From contig NC_134507.1 of the NCBI RefSeq assembly GCF_027942865.1, positions 7,501 through 71,500 of the forward strand: a DNA stretch of 64,000 nt, written 5' to 3'. The notes under the pieces are model-generated. The model worked only from the letters and a program-made list of their open reading frames with translations, was not told where the DNA came from and did not search any database. Shown piece by piece: positions 35,301-42,300 of this stretch. The stretch is from Odontesthes bonariensis. Lineage: Eukaryota; Chordata; Actinopteri; Atheriniformes; Atherinopsidae. Within the stretch, counting starts at the first letter, position 1; each line of letters starts with the position of its first letter. Position numbers and translations under genes: made by a program.

Positions 35301-37206
35301 ACAAGAACCAGTCACAGAAACAAGAACCAGTCTCAGATACAAGAACCAGTCGCAGAAACAAGAACCAGTCTCAGAAACAAGAACCAATCACAGGAACAAG
35401 AACCAATCACAGGAACAAGAACCAGTCACAGGAACAAGAACACATCGCAGGAACAAGAACCAGTCTCAGAAACAAGAACCAGTCTCAGAAACAAGAACCA
35501 GTAACAGAAACAAGAACCAGTCACAGAAACAAGAACCAGTTGCAGAAACAAGAACCAGTAACAGAAACAAGAACCAGTCTCAGGAACAAGAACCAATCGC
35601 AGGAACAAGAACCAGTCTCAGGAACAAGAACCAGTCTCAGGAACAAGAACCAGTCTCAGAAACAAGAACCAGTCACAGAAACAAGAACCAGTTGCAGAAA
35701 CAAGAACCAGTCGCAGAAACAAGAACCAGTAACAGAACAAGAACCAGTCTCAGGAACAAGAACCAGTCTCAGAAACAAGAACCAGTCACAGAAACAAGAA
35801 CCAGTCTCAGATACAAGAACCAGTCGCAGAAACAAGAACCAGTCTCAGAAACAAGAACCAATCACAGGAACAAGAACCAATCACAGGAACAAGAACCAGT
35901 CACAGGAACAAGAACACATCGCAGGAACAAGAACCAGTCTCAGAAACAAGAACCAGTCTCAGAAACAAGAACCAGTAACAGAAACAAGAACCAGTCACAG
36001 AAACAAGAACCAGTTGCAGAAACAAGAACCAGTAACAGAAACAAGAACCAGTCTCAGGAACAAGAACCAATCGCAGGAACAAGAACCAGTCTCAGGAACA
36101 AGAACCAGTCTCAGGAACAAGAACCAGTCTCAGAAACAAGAACCAATCACAGGAACAAGAACCAGTGTGAACAAACAGTGTGAACCCGGGTAACGGGTTT
36201 ATAAACAGGTCAGAACCCGGGTTAGGGTTTATAAACAGGTCAGAACCCAGGTCACAGCTTTATAAACAGGTCAGAACCCGGGTCACGGCTTTATAAACAG
36301 GTCAGAACCCGGGTCACGGCTTTATAAACAGGTCAGAACCCGGATCACGGGTTTATAAACAGGCCAGAACCCGGGTCATGGGTTTATAAACAGGTCAGAA
36401 CCTGGGTCATGGCTTTATGAACAGAGGTCAGAACCTGGGTTAGGCTTTATAAACAGGTCAGAACCCGGGTCACGGGTTTATAAACAGGCCAGAACCCGGG
36501 TCATGGGTTTATAAACAGGTCAGAACCCGGGTCACGGGTTTATAAACAGGCCAGAACCCGGGTCATGGGTTTATAAACAGGTCAGAACCCGGGTCACGGG
36601 TTTATAAACAGGCCAGAACCCGGGTCATGGGTTTATAAACAGGTCAGAACCTGGGTCATGGCTTTATAAACAGAGGTCAGAACCTGGGTTAGGGTTTATA
36701 AACAGGTCAGAACCCGGGTTAGGGTTTATAAACAGGTCAGAACCCGGGTTAGGGTTTATAAACAGGTCAGAACCCTAAACTCTGCAGAGTCCAAGCTGTG
36801 GTGCGGACCGGCCAAGGACCCCTAAACTCTGACACAAATGGTTTCAACTTCAGATCAAATTGTGCAGCATTTTAAGTTCTACCGGGTTCTGCCGGGATCT
36901 GCCGGGTTCTGCCGGGTTCTGCCTGGTTCTTCCGGGTTCTACCGGACCCCCCAACAGAGGTAGGGTTCACTGAAGGAGGGGTTCCCCGACTCCGTCTCCT
37001 TCAGGAGGAGCTGTTGGTTTTGTGGCCCTGCAGCCGCCGGAGGGGCGGTGCAGAGACTTTTTGATAAAAACAGCAGTGACACGTGTAAAGCTGCCTGCGG
37101 CGCGTGCGGCTCCCGCCCTCCGCCCCTGCACGCGCAGGTAGGCAGGTGATGTTCGGGGTGCAGCGGCGGGTGGGGACTCACCTAAACTCCCGGTGAATCC
37201 GTCCAT
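14592..37206 (-). CDS. eml4: EML4, echinoderm microtubule-associated protein-like 4 (24 coding exons, complete)
   Basis: Exons in gene order: 37206-37182, 33565-33380, 33222-33102, 30719-30555, 28540-28400, 25996-25971, 25789-25754, 23860-23737, 22595-22446, 22337-22268, 22007-21897, 21777-21682, 21595-21461, 20767-20632, 18805-18657, 18406-18281, 18166-18035, 17806-17739, 17123-17035, 16946-16849, 16250-16163, 16075-15977, 15880-15750, 15068-14592. All junctions are GT-AG and keep phase. The sum is 2979 nt, or 992 aa plus stop, against about 981 aa for human EML4. Order: coiled coil for trimerisation (about residues 20-57), basic Ser/Pro linker (71-233), HELP motif (about 236-290), then tandem WD40 repeats forming the TAPE domain (to about 877), then a Pro/Thr-rich tail. 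Known role: binding and stabilising microtubules, including at mitosis. Alternative short exons 6 and 7 are both present. Weak donors occur at exons 4 (GTTCCT), 15 (GTCACA) and 18 (GTCAGT). Paralogues EML1-3 are less likely given the N-terminus [10 protein letters not shown] and the exon 7 peptide [11 protein letters not shown]. Confidence 0.93.
15468..15744. repeat. 45-bp minisatellite, 6 copies, in eml4 intron 23
   Basis: The unit holds CTGCGTTCATGCAGGCGAGT and ATCAATCATAGTTATCGATC with exact 45-bp spacing (15481, 15526, 15571, 15616, 15661, 15706). On the gene strand the first, partial unit starts about seven bases inside the intron, directly after the exon 23 donor (15749). The 45-bp period keeps a frame open, which is not a gene. 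Confidence 0.95.
16336..16517 (+). mobile_element. L2 fragment (endonuclease region) in eml4 intron 20
   Basis: The sequence matches the intact L2 around 8600-8785 (TGAATATCAGATCTCTCC, GTCTCTGTTAGTGAATGAG) with point changes and a small duplication of AGCATCATATTAGCATCATG type. It lies antisense to eml4. It is a decayed fragment. Confidence 0.85.
17575..17705. repeat. short tandem repeat (ATGAACAC)n in eml4 intron 18
   Basis: Tandem copies of GAACACATGAACAGAT-like 8-10-bp words. No coding significance. Confidence 0.9.
17865..18003. repeat. ~24-bp minisatellite in eml4 intron 17
   Basis: About five copies of GGGCCGGTCTCCCGTTGGTGAGCG-type units (longest exact word 18-20 bases). On the plus strand each unit holds GGTGAGCG. 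The array starts about 30 bp inside the intron from the exon 17 donor (18034). Confidence 0.9.
18423..18475. repeat. 15-bp repeat next to the eml4 exon 16 acceptor
   Basis: Four copies of CATGTGACCTGCCGC start 16 bp from the exon 16 splice acceptor (18407). The GTCACATG word recurs in each copy. Confidence 0.9.
18498..18656. repeat. (TG)n-rich microsatellite fused to the eml4 exon 15 donor
   Basis: On the gene strand the intron starts GTCACACACACACACATGC, so the dinucleotide repeat begins within the donor site itself (18656). A second (CA)n tract sits at the other end of exon 15. Confidence 0.9.
18811..18858. repeat. (CA)n microsatellite at the eml4 exon 15 acceptor
   Basis: Plus-strand ACACACAC tract with a few ACG and ATA interruptions. 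On the gene strand it forms a TG-rich stretch ending about five bases before the acceptor of exon 15, in place of a usual pyrimidine tract. Confidence 0.9.
18935..19105. repeat. 46-bp telomere-like tandem repeat, about 3 copies
   Basis: The units carry CCATGTTAGGGTTAGG, TTTAGGGTGACCCATG and TTAGCCCCACTAACC. Both TTAGGG and its complement appear in each unit. It lies in eml4 intron 14. Confidence 0.9.
19588..20285. repeat. 33-bp minisatellite, about 21 copies, in eml4 intron 14
   Basis: The unit holds GAACAAGCGAACTGTAAAAC and CATTACCGAACCT. Variants differ at a few positions (GCT/GCG/GCC; ACTG/ACCG). The period is divisible by 3, so long frames exist on both strands (for example 19588-20385), but these lie wholly inside an intron. 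Confidence 0.95.
20825..20890 (+). repeat. fragment of a dispersed fish repeat
   Basis: GAATCAGAATCAGTTTTACT and CACATACAAGGAATTGG are words of a dispersed retroelement tail common in fish genomes (recognised from memory, not searched). It lies in eml4 intron 13. Confidence 0.45.
21274..21450. repeat. telomere-like patch with a ~91-bp duplication
   Basis: GTTAGGGTTAGGG and CTAACCCTAAAGCAGT words flank two copies of a segment ending in GAGTTGCTATGGAAACAGGT (21331 and 21422). It lies next to the eml4 exon 13 donor (21460). Confidence 0.8.
22611..23375. repeat. 11-12-bp minisatellite rich in CAGCTG, in eml4 intron 8
   Basis: Units alternate CAGCTGGGAAA and CAGCTGGCAAA, with CACCTGG and CATCTGG variants, for about 760 bp. 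Dozens carry the E-box CAGCTG. The array begins about 16 bp from the exon 9 acceptor (22596). Confidence 0.95.
23874..24170. repeat. 23-bp minisatellite at the eml4 exon 8 acceptor
   Basis: About 12-13 units of AAGACCAACAGGATTCATTC type. The array starts 13 bp from the exon 8 acceptor (23861). Variants swap CAGG for CATG and GACC for GATC. Confidence 0.95.
24705..25460. repeat. ~29-bp telomere-like array with palindromic centres
   Basis: The units read CCATCTGAGGAAG followed by TTAGGGTTAACCCTAA, a 16-bp perfect palindrome made of head-to-head telomere words. About 20 units, some with AAGG or an extra CCCTAA. It lies in eml4 intron 7. Confidence 0.95.
25610..25672. repeat. GA-rich low-complexity tract
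   Basis: (GAGA)n and GGGAGGGAG words in eml4 intron 7, 80 bp from exon 7. Confidence 0.85.
26317..26324 (+). repeat. left 8-bp target-site duplication of the hAT element
   Basis: CACACCAG, repeated at 27494-27501. The intact L2 has a single copy at the equivalent place (10561-10568). Confidence 0.9.
26325..27493 (-). mobile_element. hAT-superfamily DNA transposon, internally deleted (1169 bp)
   Basis: The element lies between perfect 8-bp duplications (CACACCAG). The ends are imperfect inverted repeats: CAGGGTCAGACTGG on the left, and CAGGCTCGGACTGG from the right end read inward. An 8-bp duplication and CAGG termini are typical of hAT. The minus strand holds the start of a transposase-like frame. 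The left end carries an (AAAT)n tract. The rest of the transposase is missing, so movement would need a helper. Confidence 0.88.
26696..27163 (-). pseudogene. hAT transposase N-terminal fragment
   Basis: The 155-codon frame starts [20 protein letters not shown] and continues with a [17 protein letters not shown] segment, the usual N-terminus of hAT/ZMYM-like transposases. It is followed by an acidic Ser-rich stretch. No BED finger, RNase-H-like catalytic core or dimerisation domain follows, so it is a truncated remnant carried by the 1.17-kb element. Confidence 0.7.
28005..28375. repeat. 55-bp L2-derived minisatellite, about 6-7 copies
   Basis: The unit holds GGAGGCAGAGCCTTCAGTTA and CAGGCCCCTCTCTGTGGAAC, derived from the end of L2 ORF2. 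The same unit is also amplified at 2385-2550. Confidence 0.95.
28590..29410. repeat. ~12-bp minisatellite (GAGTTAAACAGA)n in eml4 intron 4
   Basis: About 65-70 units of GAGTTAAACAG with A/G insertions and GGATTAAGCAG variants. The array begins about 50 bp from the exon 5 acceptor. Confidence 0.95.
29818..30541. repeat. 19-33-bp compound minisatellite at the eml4 exon 4 donor
   Basis: The building blocks AGAGTGATGTCAGAGCAGGTC and CAGCTGGCAG/CAGCTGACAG alternate in varied order. The array ends 13 bp from the exon 4 donor (30554). Confidence 0.95.
31055..32880. repeat. telomere-like minisatellite (AGTAAGATCTACCCTAACCC) in eml4 intron 3
   Basis: 1.8 kb of units CCCAGTAAGATCTACC joined by CTACCTTACTA, CTAACCCTTACTA or CTAACCCTAA. 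Each unit has an AGATCT site. The CCCTAA content links it to the other telomere-like arrays. Confidence 0.95.
33310..33378. repeat. LINE/SINE-type 3' tail with (ATT)n
   Basis: AAGTGCTTTATAAATAAAAT followed by TATTATTATTA resembles the 3' end of a fish retroelement. It abuts the eml4 exon 2 donor (33379). Confidence 0.55.
33380..33565 (-). CDS. eml4: eml4 exon 2: trimerisation coiled coil
   Basis: It encodes residues 9-70: the segment [15 protein letters not shown], then a heptad-patterned helix from [12 protein letters not shown] through [12 protein letters not shown]. This matches the conserved EML N-terminal trimerisation domain almost residue for residue. It is joined to exon 1 (37206-37182, MDGFTGSL) by a phase-1 intron of 3.6 kb. 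Confidence 0.93.
33675..34513. mobile_element. non-autonomous hAT-like element (839 bp)
   Basis: The termini are inverted repeats starting TAGGGATGGGAAT on both sides. They are flanked by the 8-bp duplication GTTTTCAG (33667-33674 and 34514-34521). No transposase is encoded; the frame at 34197-34514 is not recognisable. It is inserted inside the 34-bp tandem repeat of eml4 intron 1, so it is younger than the array. Confidence 0.82.
34514..34672. repeat. 34-bp tandem repeat, about 5 copies
   Basis: The unit holds GTTTTCAGTCAGATAAATGA and TTATTGATCAGGTG. One further unit is on the left side of the inserted element (33647-33674). Confidence 0.9.
35165..36172. repeat. 19-bp minisatellite with a 474-bp higher-order repeat, eml4 intron 1
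   Basis: About 53 units of ACAAGAACCAGTCTCAGAA type. The segment around 35426-35608 recurs nearly exactly at 35900-36082, an offset of 474 bp. Three units make 57 bp, hence the long but meaningless frames. Confidence 0.95.
36180..36775. repeat. 31-bp minisatellite, about 19 copies, eml4 intron 1
   Basis: The unit holds GTCAGAACCCGGGTCACGG and GTTTATAAACAG. The palindromes CCCGGG and TTTATAAA recur in most copies. Confidence 0.95.
36875..36945. repeat. 10-bp repeat (TGCCGGGTTC)n
   Basis: About seven copies of CCGGGTTCTG-like units, 240 bp downstream (gene strand) of eml4 exon 1. Confidence 0.8.
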
Positions 37207-37620
37207 TTTCCCGCAGAAACGCAGCAGTCCGGGCCGGAGGCCTGCGGGAGGCTGAGCGCACACTGCGGGCCTCCGTCCGGGTTTTTCCACCGCAGAGGGG
37301 GTGGGGGAGGATGGGGGGGTGAGGGGGGGCAGAGTCCAACCAGAGTCCGACCGGTTCTGTCCGTCTCTGACAACGAAGGTTCGCCTCTCTCCTGCGGGCT
37401 GTGGGGGCAGGAGGCTCCGGAGAATCCAACAGCCGAGTGAGGAGACGCCGCGGAGCCGCAAACACGACGGACCGACGCTGTGCGCGTTTCCGACTCCGCC
37501 CGCTCTGGCAGTGCGCGCTTCCCCCAGAGAGGAAGGGGGGGAGGGGGGAGGGGAAGAGGAAGGGGGGAGGAGGAAGGGAGGGAGGGGAGGAGGGAGGTCT
37601 GAGGCGGGTCAGGTTTCAGT
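37030..37620 (-). promoter_or_regulatory. eml4: CpG-rich promoter region around eml4 exon 1
   Basis: The start codon (37206-37204) lies in a GC- and CpG-rich stretch without a TATA box. It is followed upstream by a purine-rich tract on the plus strand (37528-37605, GGGAGGGGGGA type). This is the usual form of a housekeeping-type promoter. The transcription start cannot be placed. Confidence 0.6.
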
Positions 37621-38480
37621 CTCTGCCCAGAGGTGTGAGCTGCTCCATATTAAGGAGCTGCAGCGCCACCCTGCGGCCACAGGAAGTCCCTGCACTTGTT
37701 TTTTCAACTCATGATTGGTTAGATGGTGAATAAAATTCAGCTTTACACACTGAATACACACTGAAAAAACAGTTCTATTTAGCTGTGCATATGACACCTG
37801 AAAGTATTTTATCTGCTCTTCACTTTTAAATTAATTAATGATTTTTAATGGGTTTTTTAATTTTTTAATTATTATTTTTATTTATTTTCCTTCTTGTGAT
37901 TTTATGTAGCTGTGAAGCACTTTGAAGTTCCTTGTGTATGAATTGTACTCTATAAATAAAATTACCTTGCCTTGAATTACTCTTGCTTTAAACCTAAACA
38001 GATCGAACCCAGTTCAGTTCAATAAAACTTCATTGATCCCTGAATTATTAATTATTATCAAAGATCAGCTCTTACAGAGAACAGAATAAAATATAAACCA
38101 GCTGTCAAACATTTAGAAACCTTCAGAAGCCTCCATCAGTGGGTCGGGCTGCTGTTTCTGTAGCTTAGCAACAGCTCATCTGATGATGTCACACACATTG
38201 GTCAATAAGTTCAACATAAATGTCATTAAACGTTTGATTTTTAACTTCATAAATAAAATAGTCACATCTGACTTTTTTCTTCTTAATCTTGTTTCCTGAC
38301 GCTAACGTTTTATTTAACAGTGAAATATCCAGCGATCAATAAACATTCGGATCAAAACATCAATAAACACGAGACTTCATGAGAGCAAAGTTCACTTTTA
38401 TTTAGTTGAAAAAGGTAAAAACTCACTGTATAAAAAACTAATTTTTTGATGAAAAATTCGATCTCATTTTTAGATAAAAC
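37620..38480. other. spacer between eml4 promoter and upstream features
   Basis: AT-rich sequence with a retroelement-like tail at about 37900-37978 (CTATAAATAAAATTACCTTG type) and another repeat-like phrase near 38015-38050. No gene is recognised. Confidence 0.45.
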
Positions 38481-38490
38481 ATCTTGAATC

Positions 38491-38516
38491 TTTATTCAAA
38501 CAAAACCTTATTTATT
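38491..38516 (-). terminator. pair of polyadenylation signals
   Basis: AATAAA occurs twice on the minus strand (38516-38511 and 38496-38491). They could end tspan14 (3' UTR of about 0.8 kb) or the unassigned exon at 38559-38816. Confidence 0.45.
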
Positions 38517-38558
38517 CAAACTTGTCGTCCAGTGTCGATAAATGTTTAATATTCACAT

Positions 38559-38816
38559 TTAATTAAAGGTTGTGTGACCCGAAAGCATCTGAATGAATTC
38601 TTCTTCTATGGTTTCTGCCTCACACAGCTGTTTAAAGCTGCTAAATTTATCCAGGAGCTGAAGAGAAACTCTGTTCAGGTCCAACTGGTCCGGTTCTGGT
38701 TCTGGTTCTGGTTGGATTATTGATCCATTCAGAGTTTTGGTTTTCAACATGTGAACACACACTGAGGCAGTTTCAGAAAACTGATCCATGAGAGATTCGT
38801 CTCTGTGATGTTTGAG
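38559..38816 (-). CDS. possible unassigned terminal coding exon (85 aa)
   Basis: On the minus strand a strong acceptor-like sequence (CTGCTTTATTTTATCAG) precedes an open frame in phase 0. It starts LKHHRDESLMDQF and ends EEEFIQMLSGHTTFN with a TAA stop at 38559-38561. Two AATAAA signals follow 43 and 63 bases later (38516-38511 and 38496-38491). The C-terminal half looks like ordinary protein (LLDKFSSFKQLCEAETIEEE). I do not recognise the family and found no upstream exon. The frame also runs back through a 42-bp repeat. The alternative is that it is chance coding potential in the tspan14 3' UTR, whose polyadenylation signals these may be. Confidence 0.3.
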   Translation of the reverse strand, partial: LKHHRDESLMDQFSETASVCVHMLKTKTLNGSIIQPEPEPEPDQLDLNRVSLQLLDKFSSFKQLCEAETIEEEFIQMLSGHTTFN

Positions 38817-38869
38817 CTGATAAAATAAAGCAGAAGAAGACCTGAGTTGTCCTGATGATGAGGAGGAAG

Positions 38870-39058
38870 CACTTAGCAGCCAATCAGGTCGCAGCGCTGC
38901 AGTAAGAGGACTGAACAGCAGCCAATCAGGTCGCACCGCTGCAGTAAGAGGACTGAACAGCAGCCAATCAGGTCGCACCGCTGCAGTAAGAGGACTGAAC
39001 AGCAGCCAATCAGGTCGCACCGCTGCAGTAAGAGGACTGAACAGCAGCCAATCAGAGC
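38870..39058. repeat. 42-bp tandem repeat with five CCAAT boxes
   Basis: Units holding CAGCAGCCAATCAGGTCGCA and CCGCTGCAGTAAGAGGACTG repeat at exactly 42 bp, with CCAATCA at 38880, 38922, 38964, 39006 and 39048. Confidence 0.93.
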
Positions 39059-39314
39059 GCACTAAGTAAGGAGACTGAACAGTAGAGAGTTAAGTGGCAG
39101 GAAAAGTGAAGGCAGTCTGGTGTACTGCAGTCACATGACAAAACAAACAAACAAACAAGGCACAAAAACAGAGGCCATATTTTCGGTTACCATAGCAACC
39201 AAATCATCAGAGGAAGTCTGCTCCGACGACATTAAGTTAAAAAGAAGAAGGCACATCTTGAAGAAACCTGGTCCAAGGACTTGCAGTAAGCCCCGCCTCC
39301 AGCAGGTGGAGGTC

Positions 39315-42300
39315 TCAGTAGCTGCATTTCACCTTCTCGATGTCAGAGATCAACGTCCTGGCCAGGTAGATCCCCACCATCTGGAAGCAGACAGGTGCAC
39401 AGGTGCACAGGTGAACATATGTAAACGTGCACACAGGTTTCTCATTCTTACTGGACTCATTTAACCAGGCTAGCGTCGGGTTAAATTCGTTCTTAAATGC
39501 GTTCTTAAATGCGTTCCTACCTGCAGCAGGGAGATGACCACGAACACGATGGCCACAGTGTACAGGTTGCCAGGTAACCAGTCCTCTAAAGCTGGGATGC
39601 AGCCTTTAACGTAGATCTGATCAGTCCACTCACCCTGAAGAAAAAACACCAGGACAGAACATTAGGTTTCAGAGCCTGGAACAGGCAGGATCTCTTTATG
39701 GTGTCTTTAAAAAAGAAGGCAGCTGGACTTCTTTCTGCCTCATTAAGATGGTTCTTCTCTTTCCTACGGTGTCCCACAGGGTTCAGTTCTGGGGCCTTTA
39801 TCCTTCCTGTGACATCTGCTCCCTCTTTAATGTCCTCCCTCTATGCAGATGACACTCAGCTGTATTTCTCTTTAACATGTTTCTCAGCTGCTCAGACTGT
39901 TAAAAGTTGGATGTCTGACAGCTTGAGGTCATGTGATCAGGGCCTGAGGTCATGTGATCAGAGCCTGAGGTCATGTGATCAGGGCCTGAGGTCATGTGAT
40001 CAGGGCCCTGAGGTCATGTGATCAGGGCCCTGAGGTCATGTGATCAGAGCCTGAGGTCATGTGATCAGAGCCTGAGGTCATGTGATCAGGGCCTGAGGTC
40101 ATGTGATCAGAGCCTGAGGTCATGTGATCAGGGCCTGAGGTCATGTGATCAGGGCCCTGAGGTCATGTGATCAGGGCCCTGAGGTCATGTGATCAGAGCC
40201 TGAGGTCATGTGATCAGAGCCTGAGGTCATGTGATCAGGGCCTGAGGTCATGTGATCAGAGCCTGAGGTCATGTGATCAGGGCCCTGAGGTCATGTGATC
40301 AGAGCCTGAGGTCATGTGATCAGAGCCTGAGGTCATGTGATCAGGGCCTGAGGTCATGTGATCAGGGCCTGAGGTCATGTGATCAGAGCCTGAGGTCATG
40401 TGATCAGAGCCTGAGGTCATGTGATCAGTCTGAGGTCATGTGATCAGGGGCTGACGTCATGTGATCAGAGCCTGAGGTCATGTGATCAGGGCCCTGAGGT
40501 CATGTGATCAGAGCCTGAGGTCATGTGATCAGAGCCTGAGGTCATGTGATCAGGGCCCTGAGGTCATGTGATCAGAGCCTGAGGTCATGTGATCAGAGTC
40601 TGAGGTCATGTGATCAGGGGCTGACGTCATGTGATCAGAGCCTGAGGTCATGTGATCAGGGGCTGACGTCATGTGATCAGAGCCTGAGGTCATGTGATCA
40701 GGGGCTGACGTCATGTGATCAGAGCCTGAGGTCATGTGATCAGGGCCCTGAGGTCATGTGATCAGAGTCTGAGGTCATGTGATCAGAGTCTGAGGTCATG
40801 TGATCAGAGCCTGAGGTCATGTGATCAGGGCCCTGAGGTCATGTGATCAGAGCCTGAGGTCATGTGATCAGGGCCTGAGGTCATGTGATCAGGGGCTGAC
40901 GTCATGTGATCAGAGCCTGAGGTCATGTGATCAGGGCCCTGAGGTCATGTGATCAGAGCCTGAGGTCATGTGATCAGAGCCTGAGGTCATGTGATCAGGG
41001 CCTGAGGTCATGTGATCAGGGCCTGAGGTCATGTGATCAGAGTCTGAGGTCATGTGATCAGAGTCTGAGGTCATGTGATCAGAGCCTGAGGTCATGTGAT
41101 CAGAGTCTGAGGTCATGTGATCAGAGTCTGAGGTCATGTGATCAGAGTCTGAGGTCATGTGATCAGAGTCTGAGGTCATGTGATCAGAGCCTGAGGTCAT
41201 GTGATCAGGGCCTGAGGTCATGTGATCAGAGTCTGAGGTCATGTGATCAGAGTCTGAGGTCATGTGATCAGAGTCTGAGGTCATGTGATCAGGGGCTGAC
41301 GTCATGTGATCAGAGCCTGAGGTCATGTGATCAGGGCCCTGAGGTCATGTGATCAGAGCCTGAGGTCATGTGATCAGGGCCTGAGGTCATGTGATCAGGG
41401 GCTGACGTCATGTGATCAGAGCCTGAGGTCATGTGATCAGGGCCCTGAGGTCATGTGATCAGAGCCTGAGGTCATGTGATCAGAGCCTGAGGTCATGTGA
41501 TCAGGGCCCTGAGGTCATGTGATCAGAGCCTGAGGTCATGTGATCAGAGTCTGAGGTCATGTGATCAGAGCCTGAGGTCATGTGATCAGGGCCTGAGGTC
41601 ATGTGATCAGAGCCTGAGGTCATGTGATCAGGGCCTGAGGTCATGTGATCAGGGCCTGAGGTCATGTGATCAGAGCCTGAGGTCATGTGATCAGAGCCCT
41701 GAGGTCATGTGATCAGAGCCCTGAGGTCATGTGATCAGAGCCTGAGGTCATGTGATCAGAGCCTGAGGTCATGTGATCAGGGCCTGAGGTCATGTGATCA
41801 GGGCCTGAGGTCATGTGATCAGAGCCTGAGGTCATGTGATCAGAGCTTCTGGCTGTGGATTCTCTTTAAAAAGCAGCTAAAAACTTTTTAAAACTTAAGT
41901 TTTTATGTTCCAGCTTTTAGTTGTGAAGCTCTTTGCCATATTTATTCTAAGAGGTGTTCAAATAAAACTTAAACAAACACCTGGAACCTCCTGGGTCAGA
42001 GGTCAGAAGTCAGAGGTCAGCGGGTCTCATGAATTTAATTTGTGATGTTCAGCAGCTCATGGTGACAGAACCAAGAAGTCCAGCTGTATTCAGACCATTT
42101 ACAGATCAGCTGACATTTTAACAGTCACAGTGACATCACAGTGACATCATAGTGACATCACAGTGACATCACAGTGACATCACAGTGACATCACAGTGAC
42201 ATGTTTGGTACAAAGCTTTCAGACTAAATGAAGCCGAACCTCACCGCTGGTTTGTTCCTTACGTCGTAGCCACACTGAGTGTTCAGCACCGACTCCTGAA

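Noticed and set aside
35143..36183. 346-codon frame of [17 protein letters not shown] type
   Set aside because: Product of a 19-bp array (three units make 57 bp) within eml4 intron 1. Several frames are equally open.
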